Shown here piece by piece: positions 25,850 through 36,745 of a stretch of DNA of 64,000 bases. The notes under the pieces are model-generated. The model ran no database searches. It was given only the letters and a program-made list of their open reading frames with translations, and was not told the DNA's origin. Made by a program: the position numbers and the translations under genes. Origin of the DNA: Coix lacryma-jobi var. lacryma-jobi (taxonomy: Eukaryota; Streptophyta; Magnoliopsida; Poales; Poaceae); assembly GCA_009763385.1 (NCBI GenBank), contig CM019822.1, positions 11,936,127-12,000,126 of the forward strand, given 5' to 3'. Position 1 is the stretch's first letter; the number at the start of each line of letters is the position of its first letter.

Positions 25850-26752
25850 GCAGTCCCAATGGTACATTGATGATAGTTTCTACCTCTTTTAATTATACTG
25901 ACAACTCAGCATTTTGCTGATGTAGCAAAGAAGTTAATGAAGAGAGAGAGTATACAGAGTAGAAACCGTTTCCTTCTCAGGCAGGAAACGACGTCTTCAC
26001 GTGGATCTATGTACGAAGAAACGAGCAAAAACGCGTTGGGGAGAAACTACCGGTTTCCATCGCCTTCACCACGGCATCCCGTGCGCCAGCTCCCTCGCCG
26101 GCCGCTGCGGGCGCTCACCCGCCCCTACCACGCCCGCCGGCCGTTACCGCACGCGCTCGCTCACCATCATGCTGCAAGCCGTGCCGCCGCATGAGCTCGC
26201 TCGCCAGCTACCACCACGCGCGCTCGCCCGTCGACGCATCCGCGCACGCCAACTAGTCGCCGCGGGCGCCCACCCACCGGCTGACGCTGCGTGAGCTCGC
26301 TCGCCGTTGTGTAGGTCCTGCTGCAGCAGGAGCTCGCACACCGGCTACTGCTGCGGGCGCTCCTGTGCGGCTCGCTCGCCGTCGTGTGCGCCCGACGGCG
26401 CTGCAGTGGTTGCCCACAAGTGCTGCCACACGTATGCCCGCGCCATGTGTGCCTCCGCGCATGCCCACCAGTGTCTTCACGCTTGCGTGCGGCCACCTGC
26501 GTGCTTGTCCAGGTGCAGCTTCTCCAATGCTCTAGGTGCTCGTCAACAGCTGTGCTCCTGTGCGTGCTTTCGATTGCAGACAACGAACGAACGAAGAGAG
26601 GGAAAGGAAGGGAAGGGATAAGGAAGAGAGAGAAAAAAGACTAATATTTATTAGGGATAGACATCACCATTGTATGAAATAGTTTCTATAGATAGTTTTT
26701 GCTGACATGGCTATCGTGAAAAACGTGTCTAGTTTCTACCATTGGTTACAGT
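25850..26752. mobile_element. Possible non-autonomous DNA transposon with GC-rich cargo
   Basis: The left boundary has the motif CAGTCCCAATGGTA plus a TAGTTTCTA phrase. The right boundary carries the same words inverted (AGTTTCTACCATTGGTTACA). Between them lies about 500 bp of very GC-rich, internally repetitive DNA (26080-26570, repeated GCTCGCTCGCC words) unlike the AT-rich shoulders. This is how a transposon carrying captured or amplified sequence would look. No transposase is present. Confidence 0.4.
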
Positions 26753-26961
26753 ACTGGAGTCGCCCCGTCCCGTGTCTCCTGGCCGTCCGTCCTTGATTAC
26801 CATCTGCTTGATGATGCCGCCAGCAATTAAGCAACTCATGATGTGCACTGGAGTACATGCAGATCATGCAGCAGGGCCCAGCTGCTAGCTGCTAGATGCT
26901 GCACTCGCTCGTTCTCTGTGCAGCTTCTGATTGGTGTTTAGTGCAGTGTCTTAAAGCGATG

Positions 26962-28026
26962 TGTTAAAGTAAATGGCAATTTCCAGATTAAAACCAGAAT
27001 ATAAATCATGATAAAATGATGATCTAGATATCTCAGATTGTATTGTTTACTAGCATAGCAAAACATGCATAACATGATCTCATACATGACAACCGGTGTA
27101 AACATAGCTCGTACACCAGATAGATTAAAAAGCAAGAACAAAGGCATAAGACCTGATATAAGCATAGAAATTAGATCACGAACGGCGTACCTTTTTGATG
27201 CTGGAGAAGACGGTGGCGGAGTCGGCGCTGGACGATCCTCGATGAGCGCTGGAGGAAGAGCTCAGAGCAGTTGACGACGAGTACGTCTTGACGCAGCGCC
27301 GCCTGACTTGGACGGTAGACGACCCGTTGTTGAAGACGAGAGCAGTCGCGCGACGAGCGCTTCCCAAAAACCTTATTCGCCTTCTCCCGGTGCAGGATCG
27401 CAAAGACGAGGGTTCCGGAGACCTGCTCGCCCGGTCGCTAGTGCACGCAAGCGAACGGACTGGAGACGACTAGACGGCAGCGCAAAAACGATATGAGACA
27501 AACCCTAGCTCGAGAGGTGTTGAGATACGTTTTGGCGTGGCCGATAGGTTGCTTATATAGCCCTGTTGAACCGACCTCGTGTCGCGATCACGATCTAAAT
27601 CGGTTTAGAACTCTTGAGTCGTAACTGTTTAGGACTCTGCAACTTGAAGGCCAAGAAACAAAAAACTAAAACTGCAAAAGGAGACCGCGCTCCCGCAAGG
27701 CGAGGAGCCGGATTTCGGCGGACCATTCACGCAGGTGCCGCGCACCCACGCAAGTCGCCACGCCACGCCACGCCCGGCCCGGCCCCGCCCGGCGAGGCGA
27801 GGCGAGGCGAGCGAGCGCGCGCGTGTGGGTTTCTCTTTCTCCTTCTCACACTAGACTTGAGGAAGTGGAGATGACTTCCATATTTAAGCAAGTCCTCCTC
27901 CTCTTCCACTAGCAAGGTGGGACTAAAGAGTTCCACTTCCTCTCTTTGCTCACACATGAATGGGCCTTTGAAATTTATTATGAATTTCAGAATTTGTTAA
28001 TGGGCCAAGCCCATATAATTCTAACA
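26962..28026 (-). repeat. 3' LTR of the copia element
   Basis: The LTR is 1065 bp and has TG...CA ends on both strands. Just inside it, the minus strand reads GGTGGGGGAT directly before the LTR, a polypurine tract that confirms this is the 3' LTR. A TATA-like motif (minus strand GCTATATAAGC) lies at about 27551-27561. Confidence 0.92.
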
Positions 28027-28587
28027 ATCCCCCACCAGATCTCAAATTCCCATTTAGAGTTTTGCCTGTTCCCGCTACTGTTTGATATACTAGTGTTTAG
28101 CAGAGACTGTTAAGTTGAACTTCCGCCTATAACCTTAAGTTACACTTATTCACAACTTGAACAATGGACTATGCCTTGAATTGCAAGTTTTGCGTGAAGT
28201 AAGTTTTACTCAAGGTTAAACTAGTACCTGGCTGCCAATAGCCTTTCTCCGTGGGTGGAGCATATACGTCATACTCCATGGTCTCTTCATGAGCTTACTA
28301 GTGATCACCCTAATCTCATAGACTGCGACGTTTAACAGTCATGGCTCATATAGGTATGTTCTTTCAAGAATACTCTGTAGGACATCATCTTTGTTTTAAA
28401 AGCCAATAGAACATATTAAGGCATGTGCCAACCTTCCATACAGTGCCTCATAGCAATGAGAGTATTGCATCTTTCACATAGAAAGGGTTTAGAGGTTACT
28501 CTCCTCAGTTTACCAATAGCTTGTTCTTCCCAGATCCTTAGTCACGGGATCTCCGATCAAAAAGGTTGGGTTGCTACTACTGTAAAC
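28027..28587 (-). other. Copia 3' untranslated region between pol stop and polypurine tract
   Basis: About 560 bp between the end of pol and the 3' LTR. No ORF of note on the minus strand. It ends with the polypurine tract next to 28026. Confidence 0.7.
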
Positions 28588-31383
28588 TCATATGAGTCTC
28601 ATACCCATCTCCCTTGATGCGATTTCTATCACATTCCGTGATAACCCTTTTGTAAAGGGATCTGGCAGGTTTTTGTCTGTTTGCACATAAGTCACAGCTA
28701 TTACTCCGGAGTTTCTCAACTTCCTGACAGACTTCAAACGTCTTTTAACGTGTCTTGTTGACTTCGCATTATCCTTAGCACTATTCACTTTAGTGATCAC
28801 TGTTTGATTATCACAGTTCATAAGGATAGCCGGTATTGTTTTTTCAACCACCGGTAAGTCAGACAAAAGCTCACGCAACCACTCTGCCTCTGCAGAAGCT
28901 GTATCCAAAGCAGCAAGTTCTGCTTCCATGGTTGATTTAGTCAATATAGTCTGTTTACAAGACCTCCATGACACTGCACCACCTCCAAGGGTAAAAACAT
29001 ACCCACTAGTGGCGTAGATCTGATCAATATCAGAAATCCAGTTTGCATCACTATATCCCTCTAGCACAGCTGGGTGCCCAGAATAGTGAATTCCAAAACT
29101 CATTGTACCTTTGAGATAACGCAAAACTCTTTCAAGTGCATGCCAATGATTATCACCCGGGTTGGACATGTACCTACTCAACTTGCTCACAGCAAATGAG
29201 ATATCTGGTCTAGTTGCGCTCGCTAGATACATGAGTGAACCAATAATCTGAGAGTATCTCAGTTGGTCTCTAGCAATCTTTCTGTTCTTTCTCAAAGTCA
29301 CACTGGGATCATAAGGTGTTGGAGAAGGTTTACTATCCATAAAGCCAAAGCGACTCAAAACCTTCTCAACATAGTGAGATTGCAATAAAGTAATCCCACT
29401 CTCATCCTTAATCAGCTTAATGTTCAAAATAACATTAGCTTCACCCAGATCTTTCATATCAAAACTCTTTGATAGGAAAGACTTGACCTCATTAATAACA
29501 TCAATATTTGTTCCAAAAATAAGAATATCATCAACATATAAACATAAAATAACAGATTGACCCCCACCATGTCGATAATACACACACCTATCAGCTTCAT
29601 TAACAGCAAAGCCTGCACTAATTAAAGTAGTGTCAAACTTCTCATGCCATTGTTTAGGTGCTTGTTTCAAGCCATACAAAGATTTCAATAACTTACACAC
29701 TTTTTGCTCTTCACCTTTTACTACAAACCCATCAGGCTGATCCATATAGATCTCCTCATCCAACTCTCCATTAAGAAAAGCTGTCTTCACATCCATTTGA
29801 TGAATGAGAAAACCATATGAGGCAGCCAGGGAAAGTAATACTCGAATAGTGGTTAATCTAGCAACAGGTGAATAAGTATCAAAGAAATCCTCGCCTTCTT
29901 TTTGAGTATAACCCTTAGCCACAAGTCGAGCCTTGTACTTGTCAATAGTACCATCAGGTCTAAGCTTCTTCTTGAACACCCACTTACAGCCCACAGGTTT
30001 GCAACCAAAAGGCAACTCAGATAACTCCCAAGTACCATTAGAAAGAATCAAGTCCATCTCACTACGAACAGCTTCTTTCCAATCATCTGCATCTGGAGAT
30101 GCATATGCTTCTGTAATAGAAGTAGGAGTATCATCCACAGGGTACACAATGAAATCATCACCAAAGGATTTTGCAATCCTTCGTCTCTTGTTCCTCACAG
30201 GAATTTCATTGTCATCCTCCTCAAGGACTTCATTAAGTGGTTGTTCAAATGACTTAAACGGAGACTCAACATGTGTAGTAAAATCAGGAGTTAATTCAGA
30301 GGAAAACTTAGCATTGCTACGCATATCTTTCATAGGAAAAATGTTCTCAAAGAATGTAGCATCACGAGATTCAAAGATCGTATCCACATGCATATCAGGT
30401 ACTTCAGATTTTACTACTAAAAATCTATAGGCAATGCTATGATGTGCATATCCTAGAAAGATGCAATCCACGGTCTTTGGTCCAAGCTTACGCTTCTTAG
30501 AAATTGGAACATTGACTTTCGCCAAACATCCCCACGTGCATAAGTATGTAAGTGATGGTTTCCTTCCAACCCAATACTCGTATGGAGTTGTCTCTTTATT
30601 TCTGTTTGGAACTCTATCCAGGACATGACTCGCAGTCAATAAAGCCTCCCCCCACCATGCCTTAGAAAGACCAGCAGTATCTAACATGGCGTTCACCAAG
30701 TCAGTCAACGTGCGGTTTTTCCTCTCGGCAATCCCGTTTGATTCAGGAGAATAGGGAGCTGTCCTCTCATGAATAATACCATGTTTCGTACAGAAATCAT
30801 CAAAAAGCATAGGAAAATACTCACCACCACGATCTGACCTTAGACGTTTAATCTTTCTCTCTAGTTGATTCTCAACTTCAGCCTTATAGATTTTAAAGTA
30901 GTCTAGCGTTTCATCTTTAGTTTTAAGCAAGTAAACATAACAATATCTAGTTGCATCATCAATTAAAGTCATGAAATATCTCTTTCCACCTTTTGTCAAC
31001 ACACCATTTATCTCACAAAGATCAGAATGTATAAGTTCTAGAGGTGCCAAGTTTCTCTCCTCCGCTGCCTTGTGAGGCTTGCGAGGTTGCTTTGATTGCA
31101 CACAACTATGGCACTTAGAACCTTTGGCAATAGTGAAATCTGGAATTAAACTCAGGCTAGACAAACGTGACATTAAACCAAAGTTCACATGACATAAACG
31201 AGAATGCCAAATATTAGAACTATCATTAATTGTGCCACAAATATGATTTACTGACTTATTACAAAAATCTGCCAAAGATAGGCGGAACAAGCCTCCGCAA
31301 TCATAGCCTTTACCAATAAATTGTCCATGCTTAGACATAACTACTTTATTGGACTCTAAAACTACTTTAAAACCATCTCTCAA
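28588..31383 (-). CDS. pol: Copia pol: integrase, reverse transcriptase, RNase H (931-codon open frame)
   Basis: The open frame starts in the pre-integrase region (RDGFK) and holds the HHCC zinc site (WHSRLCH, then CHSC). The integrase core acids follow in the contexts IHSDLCE, RSDRGGEY and SNGIAERKNRT. The RT carries the YVDDIL active site (coded near 29521-29550) and the copia RT block WVFKKK, KARLVAKGY and MDVKTAFLNGE. RNase H follows with YSDANW, TKSTMEAEL and the TRHVKRR tail. No stop or frameshift is seen in these domains. In an intact element gag and pol form one frame. Here the ATG at the ORF start is internal and follows the inverted segment, so the frame is probably not translated as a polyprotein. 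Confidence 0.9.
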   Translation of the reverse strand: MRDGFKVVLESNKVVMSKHGQFIGKGYDCGGLFRLSLADFCNKSVNHICGTINDSSNIWHSRLCHVNFGLMSRLSSLSLIPDFTIAKGSKCHSCVQSKQPRKPHKAAEERNLAPLELIHSDLCEINGVLTKGGKRYFMTLIDDATRYCYVYLLKTKDETLDYFKIYKAEVENQLERKIKRLRSDRGGEYFPMLFDDFCTKHGIIHERTAPYSPESNGIAERKNRTLTDLVNAMLDTAGLSKAWWGEALLTASHVLDRVPNRNKETTPYEYWVGRKPSLTYLCTWGCLAKVNVPISKKRKLGPKTVDCIFLGYAHHSIAYRFLVVKSEVPDMHVDTIFESRDATFFENIFPMKDMRSNAKFSSELTPDFTTHVESPFKSFEQPLNEVLEEDDNEIPVRNKRRRIAKSFGDDFIVYPVDDTPTSITEAYASPDADDWKEAVRSEMDLILSNGTWELSELPFGCKPVGCKWVFKKKLRPDGTIDKYKARLVAKGYTQKEGEDFFDTYSPVARLTTIRVLLSLAASYGFLIHQMDVKTAFLNGELDEEIYMDQPDGFVVKGEEQKVCKLLKSLYGLKQAPKQWHEKFDTTLISAGFAVNEADRCVYYRHGGGQSVILCLYVDDILIFGTNIDVINEVKSFLSKSFDMKDLGEANVILNIKLIKDESGITLLQSHYVEKVLSRFGFMDSKPSPTPYDPSVTLRKNRKIARDQLRYSQIIGSLMYLASATRPDISFAVSKLSRYMSNPGDNHWHALERVLRYLKGTMSFGIHYSGHPAVLEGYSDANWISDIDQIYATSGYVFTLGGGAVSWRSCKQTILTKSTMEAELAALDTASAEAEWLRELLSDLPVVEKTIPAILMNCDNQTVITKVNSAKDNAKSTRHVKRRLKSVRKLRNSGVIAVTYVQTDKNLPDPFTKGLSRNVIEIASREMGMRLI

Positions 31384-31423
31384 AAGAAGAGATACGCTAA
31401 CAAGGTTCTTGCGTATAGTAGGG

Positions 31424-31507
31424 ACATGCTTCTGTTCGTGGTGTTGGCACGGTAGATCTGAAGTTTACTTCGGGGAAGATCGTGCAACTGAAGAACGTGC
31501 AGCATGT
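31424..31507 (+). other. Micro-inversion inside the copia protease/pre-integrase region
   Basis: Between the end of the gag-protease frame and the start of the pol frame, the expected family text (a run beginning GVGTVDLKF and ending near NVQHV) is absent from the element's strand. It is present, in frame, on the opposite (+) strand at about 31440-31507. The segment is bounded by the inverted repeat ACATGC (31424-31429) and GCATGT (31502-31507). On both sides the minus-strand text is collinear with copia polyproteins. The simplest reading is an inversion of 72-84 bp at these short repeats. It creates the stop that ends the gag-side frame. Confidence 0.85.
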
Positions 31508-32488
31508 GATCCATTCCCCATTAGGACGGAGGAACCTTGGAGCCCCTGATAAGAAGAAAACAGAGAGATATCAGCACACACGTGAATATTAGCACCTGTA
31601 TCAACCCACCAATTTGGTGATTGAAATACTGATAGTACAGTAGGAAAATTACCATACCCGTCATCAGCATCGCTAGTAGTCACAAGGTTGACATTCTTCT
31701 TTTTCCCTTTGCGGTCCGCTCGCTCCGGACACTCTTTGGAAAAATGTCCAAGCTCTCCACAAGTGAAGCACGGCAACTCTGCTTTATTCTTCTTCTTCTT
31801 CTTAAATGTAGTAGTAGTTTTGGCATTGAAAGACTTAGGCTTTCCTTTGTACTTGCCATGGTTTTTCTGGATGAAGTGGGCGCTAGCTCTTTCCTCGTTC
31901 CCCTTCTCAGTGTTATCTTTAGCCCGAGCCTTCTCTTCAACATCAAGAGATGCTATCAGGTTTTCAACTGATATTTTCTGTCTCTTGTGTTTAAGGCTTG
32001 TGGCGAAATTCCTCCAAGAGGAAGGTAGCTTTGCAATAATGCACCCAGCCACAAACTCATCGGGTATAACACAGTTGAGAAGTTCAAGCTCTTTTGCCAG
32101 ACGGTGTATCTCATGAGCTTGCTCGACTATAGATTTGTTCGCAACAATCTTGTAGTCATGAAAAGTCTCCATGATGTACAACTCTTTGCCAGCATCTGAA
32201 GCACCAAAGGTAGCTGCCAGATAATCCCACAAAGTCTTTGTGTCTTTAATGTGCAGAATTGTATCAAAGATATGATCAGCAAAGGACATTCTGCACAACT
32301 CCCACAAAGATTTGGTTGGCATCTTGGAAAGCTCTCTGATCCTCTTCAGAGATATTTTCCTCCGGCATACCAGCACTCACCCAGAACACTTTCATGGCCG
32401 TCAACCAATTGGTGACCTTAAGTTGCCATCTCTTAAAGTGCTCTCCAGAAAATTTTTCTGGCTTCAGCGCATCAACAAAACTAGCCAT
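31465..32488 (-). pseudogene. gag: Copia gag and N-terminal protease, broken
   Basis: The gag start is the ATG at 32486-32488 (MASFVDALKPEKFSGEHF). The frame is lost at an AAA run (plus strand 32281-32283), where one extra base shifts it. It continues in the next frame with the UBN2-type gag body (FGASDAGKELYIMETFHDYK), a CCHC zinc knuckle (CFTCGELGHFSKEC) and the protease active site WWVDTGA. It ends in text created by the inversion near 31507-31465. Gag packages the RNA and the aspartic protease cuts the polyprotein. This copy cannot make the normal product without correction of two lesions. Confidence 0.88.
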
Positions 32489-32524
32489 AGTTAATTCTGG
32501 AAACCTATACTAAGGTTTTTGGAT

Positions 32525-33584
32525 TGTTAAAGGAATAGGCAATTTCCAGATTAAAACCAGAATATAAATCATGATAAAATGATGATCTAGATATCTCAGA
32601 TTGTATTGTTTACTAGCATAGCAAAACATGCATAACATGATCTCATACATGACAACCGGTGTAAACATAGCTCGTACACCAGATAGATTAAAAAGCGAGA
32701 ACAAAGGCATAAGACCTGATATAAGCATAGAAATTAGATCACGAACGGCGTACCTTTCTGATGCTGGAGAAGACGGTGGCGGAGTCGGCGCTGGACGATC
32801 CCCGATGAGCGCTGGAGGAAGAGCTCGGTGCAGTTGACGACGAGTACGTCTTGACGCAGCGCCGCCTGACTTGGACGGTAGACGACCCGTTGTTGAAGAC
32901 GAGAGCAGTCGCGCGACGAGCGTTTCCCAAAAACCTTATTCGCCTTCTCCCGGTGCAGGATCGCAAAGACGAGGGTTCCGGAGACCTGCTCGCCCGGTCG
33001 CTGGTGCACGCAAGCGAACGGACTGGAGACGACTAGACGGCAGCGCAAAAGCGATATGAGACAAACCCTAGCTCGAGAGGTGTTGAGATGCGTTTTGGCG
33101 TGGCCGATAGGTTGCTTATATAGCCCTGTTGAACCGACCTCGTGTCGCGATCACGATCTAAATCGGTTTAGGACTCTTGAGTCGTAACTGTTTAGGACTC
33201 TGCAACTTGAAGGCCAAGAAACCAAAAACTAAAACTGCAAAAGGAGACTGCGCTCCCGCAAGGCGAGGAGCCGGATTTCGGCGCACCATTCACGCAGGTA
33301 CCGCGCACCCGCGCAAGTCGCCACGCCACGCCACGCCACGCCCGGCCCCGCCCGGCGAGGCGAGGCGAGCGAGCGCGCGCGCGTGGGTTTCTCTTTCTCC
33401 TTCTCACACTAGACTTGAGGAAGTGGAGAGGACTTCCATATTTAAGCAAGTCCTCCTCCCCTTCCACTAGCAAGGTGGGACTAAAGAGTTCCACTTCCCC
33501 TCTTTGCTCACAAATGAATAGACCTTTGAGATTTATTATGAATTTCAGAATTTGTTAATGGGCCAAGCCCATATAATTCTAACA
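32525..33584 (-). repeat. 5' LTR of the copia element
   Basis: The LTR is 1060 bp and very similar to the LTR at 26962-28026. As the element is on the minus strand, this is the promoter-bearing 5' LTR. A TATA-like GCTATATAAGC (minus strand) lies at about 33114-33124. Only 36 bases separate its end (32525) from the gag ATG. Confidence 0.92.
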
Positions 33585-33589
33585 CGATG

Positions 33590-35604
33590 CTGGTGCTCGA
33601 TGAGGACAAACCACCAACTGTGCTGTTCTGAACAAACAAGTCGAATATCTCATATCTGTACTGGTCTACTACTGAAACTAGTGTTGGCAAACGCATTCGT
33701 CTATAGTATATGTGCTCGAATTGAAATGGACATATATAAGGCGACTGCATTTGTTTTCAAGGTAAGGTTGGGAGAAGGTGCTGTCAGTTGTTACTTCCGG
33801 GGGACAATGCACTAGTGACCACAGGAATTGAAGCTTCATTCAACGGTACGTGAAATGTTTTGGAAGAGAGCTAGAGATGGATGCACAACCCAGTATTATT
33901 CCACAAGGCTGCTGTTTCTTGACGTAGGCTTCACCGAAAACAACAGCTTCTTGTTCTTGGTTTTACCAACACGCAGACCACGAGACATATAGACGAATCA
34001 CAAATAAAGAAGCAGGGAGTGAGTTGAAAGTGACCACACCAAATAACAAACTTCTACTAGAGCCCCGTTTCAAATATACAGGACATATTGATCGATCTAC
34101 ACCGTGAGATGCCCTTTCAGAAGTTTCCACTTCAAGGAACAGACAACCGAAATTGACCTGTACACCGGCGTCTCGGGGTCACCCACTGTAGCAAGTTTAG
34201 TCGTAGTCCTAGCTCACTCCTGTTGAACGTTGGACTTCGATCTAGGCGTCTGCACCGGGCTACGCTATAGCTACCGCAAATAGACCATTTATACCCATGT
34301 TCCCAGAGCATATATATGTATCAGTTGTTCAATAATGCTGCTACACTTTGATCGCCACATGTGAGCAACGAGTACTGCTGCTTGCTAGAAGAAAAGCCCA
34401 TGCCTATTGGCTCGTGAGCTCGCTTCGTATTTTTTATTTTTCTATAAGTGAAACCCAACATTTAGGTCTTTTACTATAAGAACAAGTTGGCTCCTGAGTC
34501 ACTCACGGGCTAAATAAACGAGCCGAGCATGCAGCAGACCAAAAATTGTATATGAAGTTTACTATAGTTGTTGGTATATTCCTCTTGTACGACTATACTG
34601 GTATGTCTCTAGCCCCTATATATATTTTTTTTCTTACAAAGAAGCTAAGACACCCGTCCTTTGAGTACGTGAGATCGACTCCGAAACAGGACATGATTCT
34701 GACGAGATCGAAAGCCTCCCCGATGGTTTGGTGAGGGTGTACGTGCATGGTGCCGTGAAGTTGGAGCGGCCCCGGGCCGGTAAAAACAAAGCCTGCAACT
34801 AACGGTCGACTGACCCAGCAGAAGGTTCGGCTTACCATGTCAGTGTCACCGCGTGTGTGGTAATGGCGCCGGCGCGTAGCCCGCACTCATTCATGCCCGT
34901 CGTGCCGGTCGTCGTCGTCTTTGGTGTACGCTCGCCAGACGCCGCCAAGAACTTGGGAAACTCTGGCCAAGAAATTCTGCACGGGCATTAATCCGAGTCC
35001 AGCCGACGCCTGTGGACAGGTTCCTCCGAGTCAGAGCACATGACTTCGTGCACTGGCAGTTTGGCACACGCCGCTCTTCAAACGTGGCGACTGGCGAGCC
35101 GCACTATGCGTGCTACCGTTGGGCCACGCCCGACTCACGGCTTGGCTGGCAGCGGGCGCGAGCCGGGAATGCACTGCACCCCGCGCGGCTGGTTCGTTTC
35201 AGCCTTTTGTGGACACGGCGGGCCCGTTCGTTGCGGCGGCCCAGCCAGCAGATGGGAAACGCGGGCCGCTAATTGGCACAGCCATGGGCCAAGTCCACGC
35301 ATACCTGCAATAGTGGGCTCATGATCGGGCCTGCGAAGGAGATTGCCCTAGGTCCGGTTCCTCCAAAATGATAGTATATACAACCACAGTCCACAGAAGC
35401 CTTTGCCAACTCAAAATAATTTGGCTCTGGTCAAGCGGATTCTTGTTCTTTTTTTTTTATCAGAGCGGATTCTTGTTCTTGGTTTAACCAACATAGACCA
35501 CCAGACAGTTTCATCAAAAAAAAAAAAAAACCACGAGGCAATCGAACTGAGCGTAGCCGGGCGTCTGTGAATTACGTAGGCAAGACGCTTCAGCTCACTC
35601 TGTC
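33590..35604. other. Intergenic DNA without supported genes
   Basis: Two kilobases with no recognisable gene. A GC-rich part (34860-35340) has overlapping ORFs in all frames, which I read as composition effects. Homopolymer runs occur at 35449-35458 and 35517-35531. Confidence 0.5.
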
Positions 35605-35607
35605 TAA

Positions 35608-35734
35608 GGCCTCGTTCGGTTCGTTGAGAGAAGCATTCCAACCGAATGTTTGTTCGATATTTTACAAAAGATTGGAACGGTTTCCGGCCAAATCGGCCCG
35701 GAACGGCCTGGAAGGGCGTAAACTGAACGCGGCC
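35608..35734. mobile_element. Tourist-like MITE upstream of RPS8
   Basis: This 127-bp element starts GGCCTCGTTCGGTTCG, ends with an imperfect inverted copy (CTGAACGCGGCC), and is flanked by TAA at 35605-35607 and 35735-35737. The right TAA is shared with the next element. Confidence 0.75.
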
Positions 35735-35737
35735 TAA

Positions 35738-36540
35738 GGCCTCGTTCGGCAGTCCATATTTGAATCCGGCCTTTTTTTCATGGGAGAATTATTTATTTGG
35801 CCTCAAAAAAACTCTGGTTACTTATGTGACCCTTTTTCTTTTGAAGTTGTGTATATGGCCTCAAAACGAAACTTTATTACTTATTTGGCCTTCCGTTAGA
35901 TTTGAGGGCATAACGGTGTTAAGTATTGGGTAAAAAGACCATTTTGCCCCTGCGCCTAAAAAAATAAAAAAAACAGTATATATATAAATAATATATATAT
36001 ATATGAACAATATATATATAAATATTATATATAAAAACAATATGTATATAAACAGTATGCATATATACTGTTTATAATATATATATACTTTATATAATAT
36101 ATATATACTGTTTTATACACTTTTTTATTTTTTTAGGGGCAGGGGCAAAATGGTCTTTTTACCCAATACTTAACACCGTTATGCCCTCAAATCTAACGGA
36201 CGGCCAAATAAGTAACAAAGTTTTGTTTTCAGGCCATATACACAACTTCAAAAGAAAAAGGACCACATAAGTAACTAGAGTTTTTTTTAGGGCCAAATAA
36301 ATAATTCTCCCTTTTTTCATTCCCGGATCAAAATTCCAGATGGATCTGTTCGAGAGGGTCATAGGTGGGGATTGGTTCCGGGCTGTAGAGGAGATTGAAT
36401 TGTCGAAACGGGCCGGATTGAAATCCAGACTGACCTTGACCAAACGTCTGTTCCGCGCTGGGCTTGTATTCATTCCGCGTCAGCCCAATCCACGTGGAAT
36501 GGACCTCGTTCCAGCCGATCAGAAGCAACCGAACGAGGCC
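35738..36540. mobile_element. Tourist-like MITE interrupted by a Mutator-type foldback MITE
   Basis: The outer ends are GGCCTCGTTCGGC and GCAACCGAACGAGGCC, an inverted pair flanked by TAA at 35735-35737 and 36541-36543. The element is interrupted by the 530-bp foldback element at 35782-36311. Its right edge is about 75 bp from the RPS8 TATA box. Confidence 0.75.
35782..36311. mobile_element. Foldback MITE, Mutator-like (long TIR, 9-bp target duplication)
   Basis: Two arms of roughly 190 bp are imperfect reverse complements. The left arm starts GGGAGAATTATTTATTTGGC and the right arm ends AATAAATAATTCTCCC. They are separated by an AT-rich tatata core (35975-36115). The 9-bp duplication TTTTTTCAT lies at 35773-35781 and 36312-36320. 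Long TIRs with a 9-bp duplication fit MULE-derived MITEs. Confidence 0.85.
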
Positions 36541-36544
36541 TAAG

Positions 36545-36572
36545 TGGGCTAGGTTTCGTTCCCATGTGGGCT
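36545..36572 (+). promoter_or_regulatory. Two TGGGCT (site II-like) motifs upstream of RPS8
   Basis: TGGGCT occurs at about 36545 and 36567, some 45-70 bp before the TATA box. Site II (TGGGCC/T) motifs, often paired with telo boxes, are a known feature of plant ribosomal-protein promoters. Confidence 0.5.
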
Positions 36573-36612
36573 GGTGGCGCCGCAGCCCGCCTCACCTTGC
36601 ATCCCTCTCACC

Positions 36613-36642
36613 TTTATATAAACCCGATACCCTAGGGTTTCC
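36613..36642 (+). promoter_or_regulatory. RPS8 TATA box and telo-box-like motif
   Basis: TTTATATAAA at 36613-36622 lies about 125 bp before the RPS8 ATG. It is followed by a TAGGGTTT telo-box-like motif at about 36633-36640. The pair is typical of plant translation-machinery genes. The start of transcription is probably near 36645. Confidence 0.65.
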
Positions 36643-36745
36643 TTCAGTCCCTTGTGATACCCAACCAGTAGAGCGGCGGCGCAGGCGGACCAGCAGGAGG
36701 AGGCGGAGCCGCGGAGGAGCAGCCGAGCCAAGCACCGCCGCCACC

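Larger units (their letters stand above)
26962..33584 (-). mobile_element. Full-length Ty1/copia LTR retrotransposon
   Basis: Two near-identical direct LTRs (26962-28026 and 32525-33584) flank gag-pol on the minus strand. The LTR ends are TGTTA...TAACA. A perfect 5-bp target duplication CGATG lies at 26957-26961 and 33585-33589, so the element is complete. Pol order is protease, integrase, RT, RNase H, the copia order. The LTRs differ at only about two to three dozen positions by eye, which suggests a recent insertion (order of a million years; inference). The coding region is nevertheless broken by a one-base shift in gag and a micro-inversion (see separate entries). Confidence 0.95.

Noticed and set aside
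29933..30430. 165-codon plus-strand ORF within copia pol
   Set aside because: It is the antisense of the intact pol frame, which carries the conserved RT and integrase motifs.
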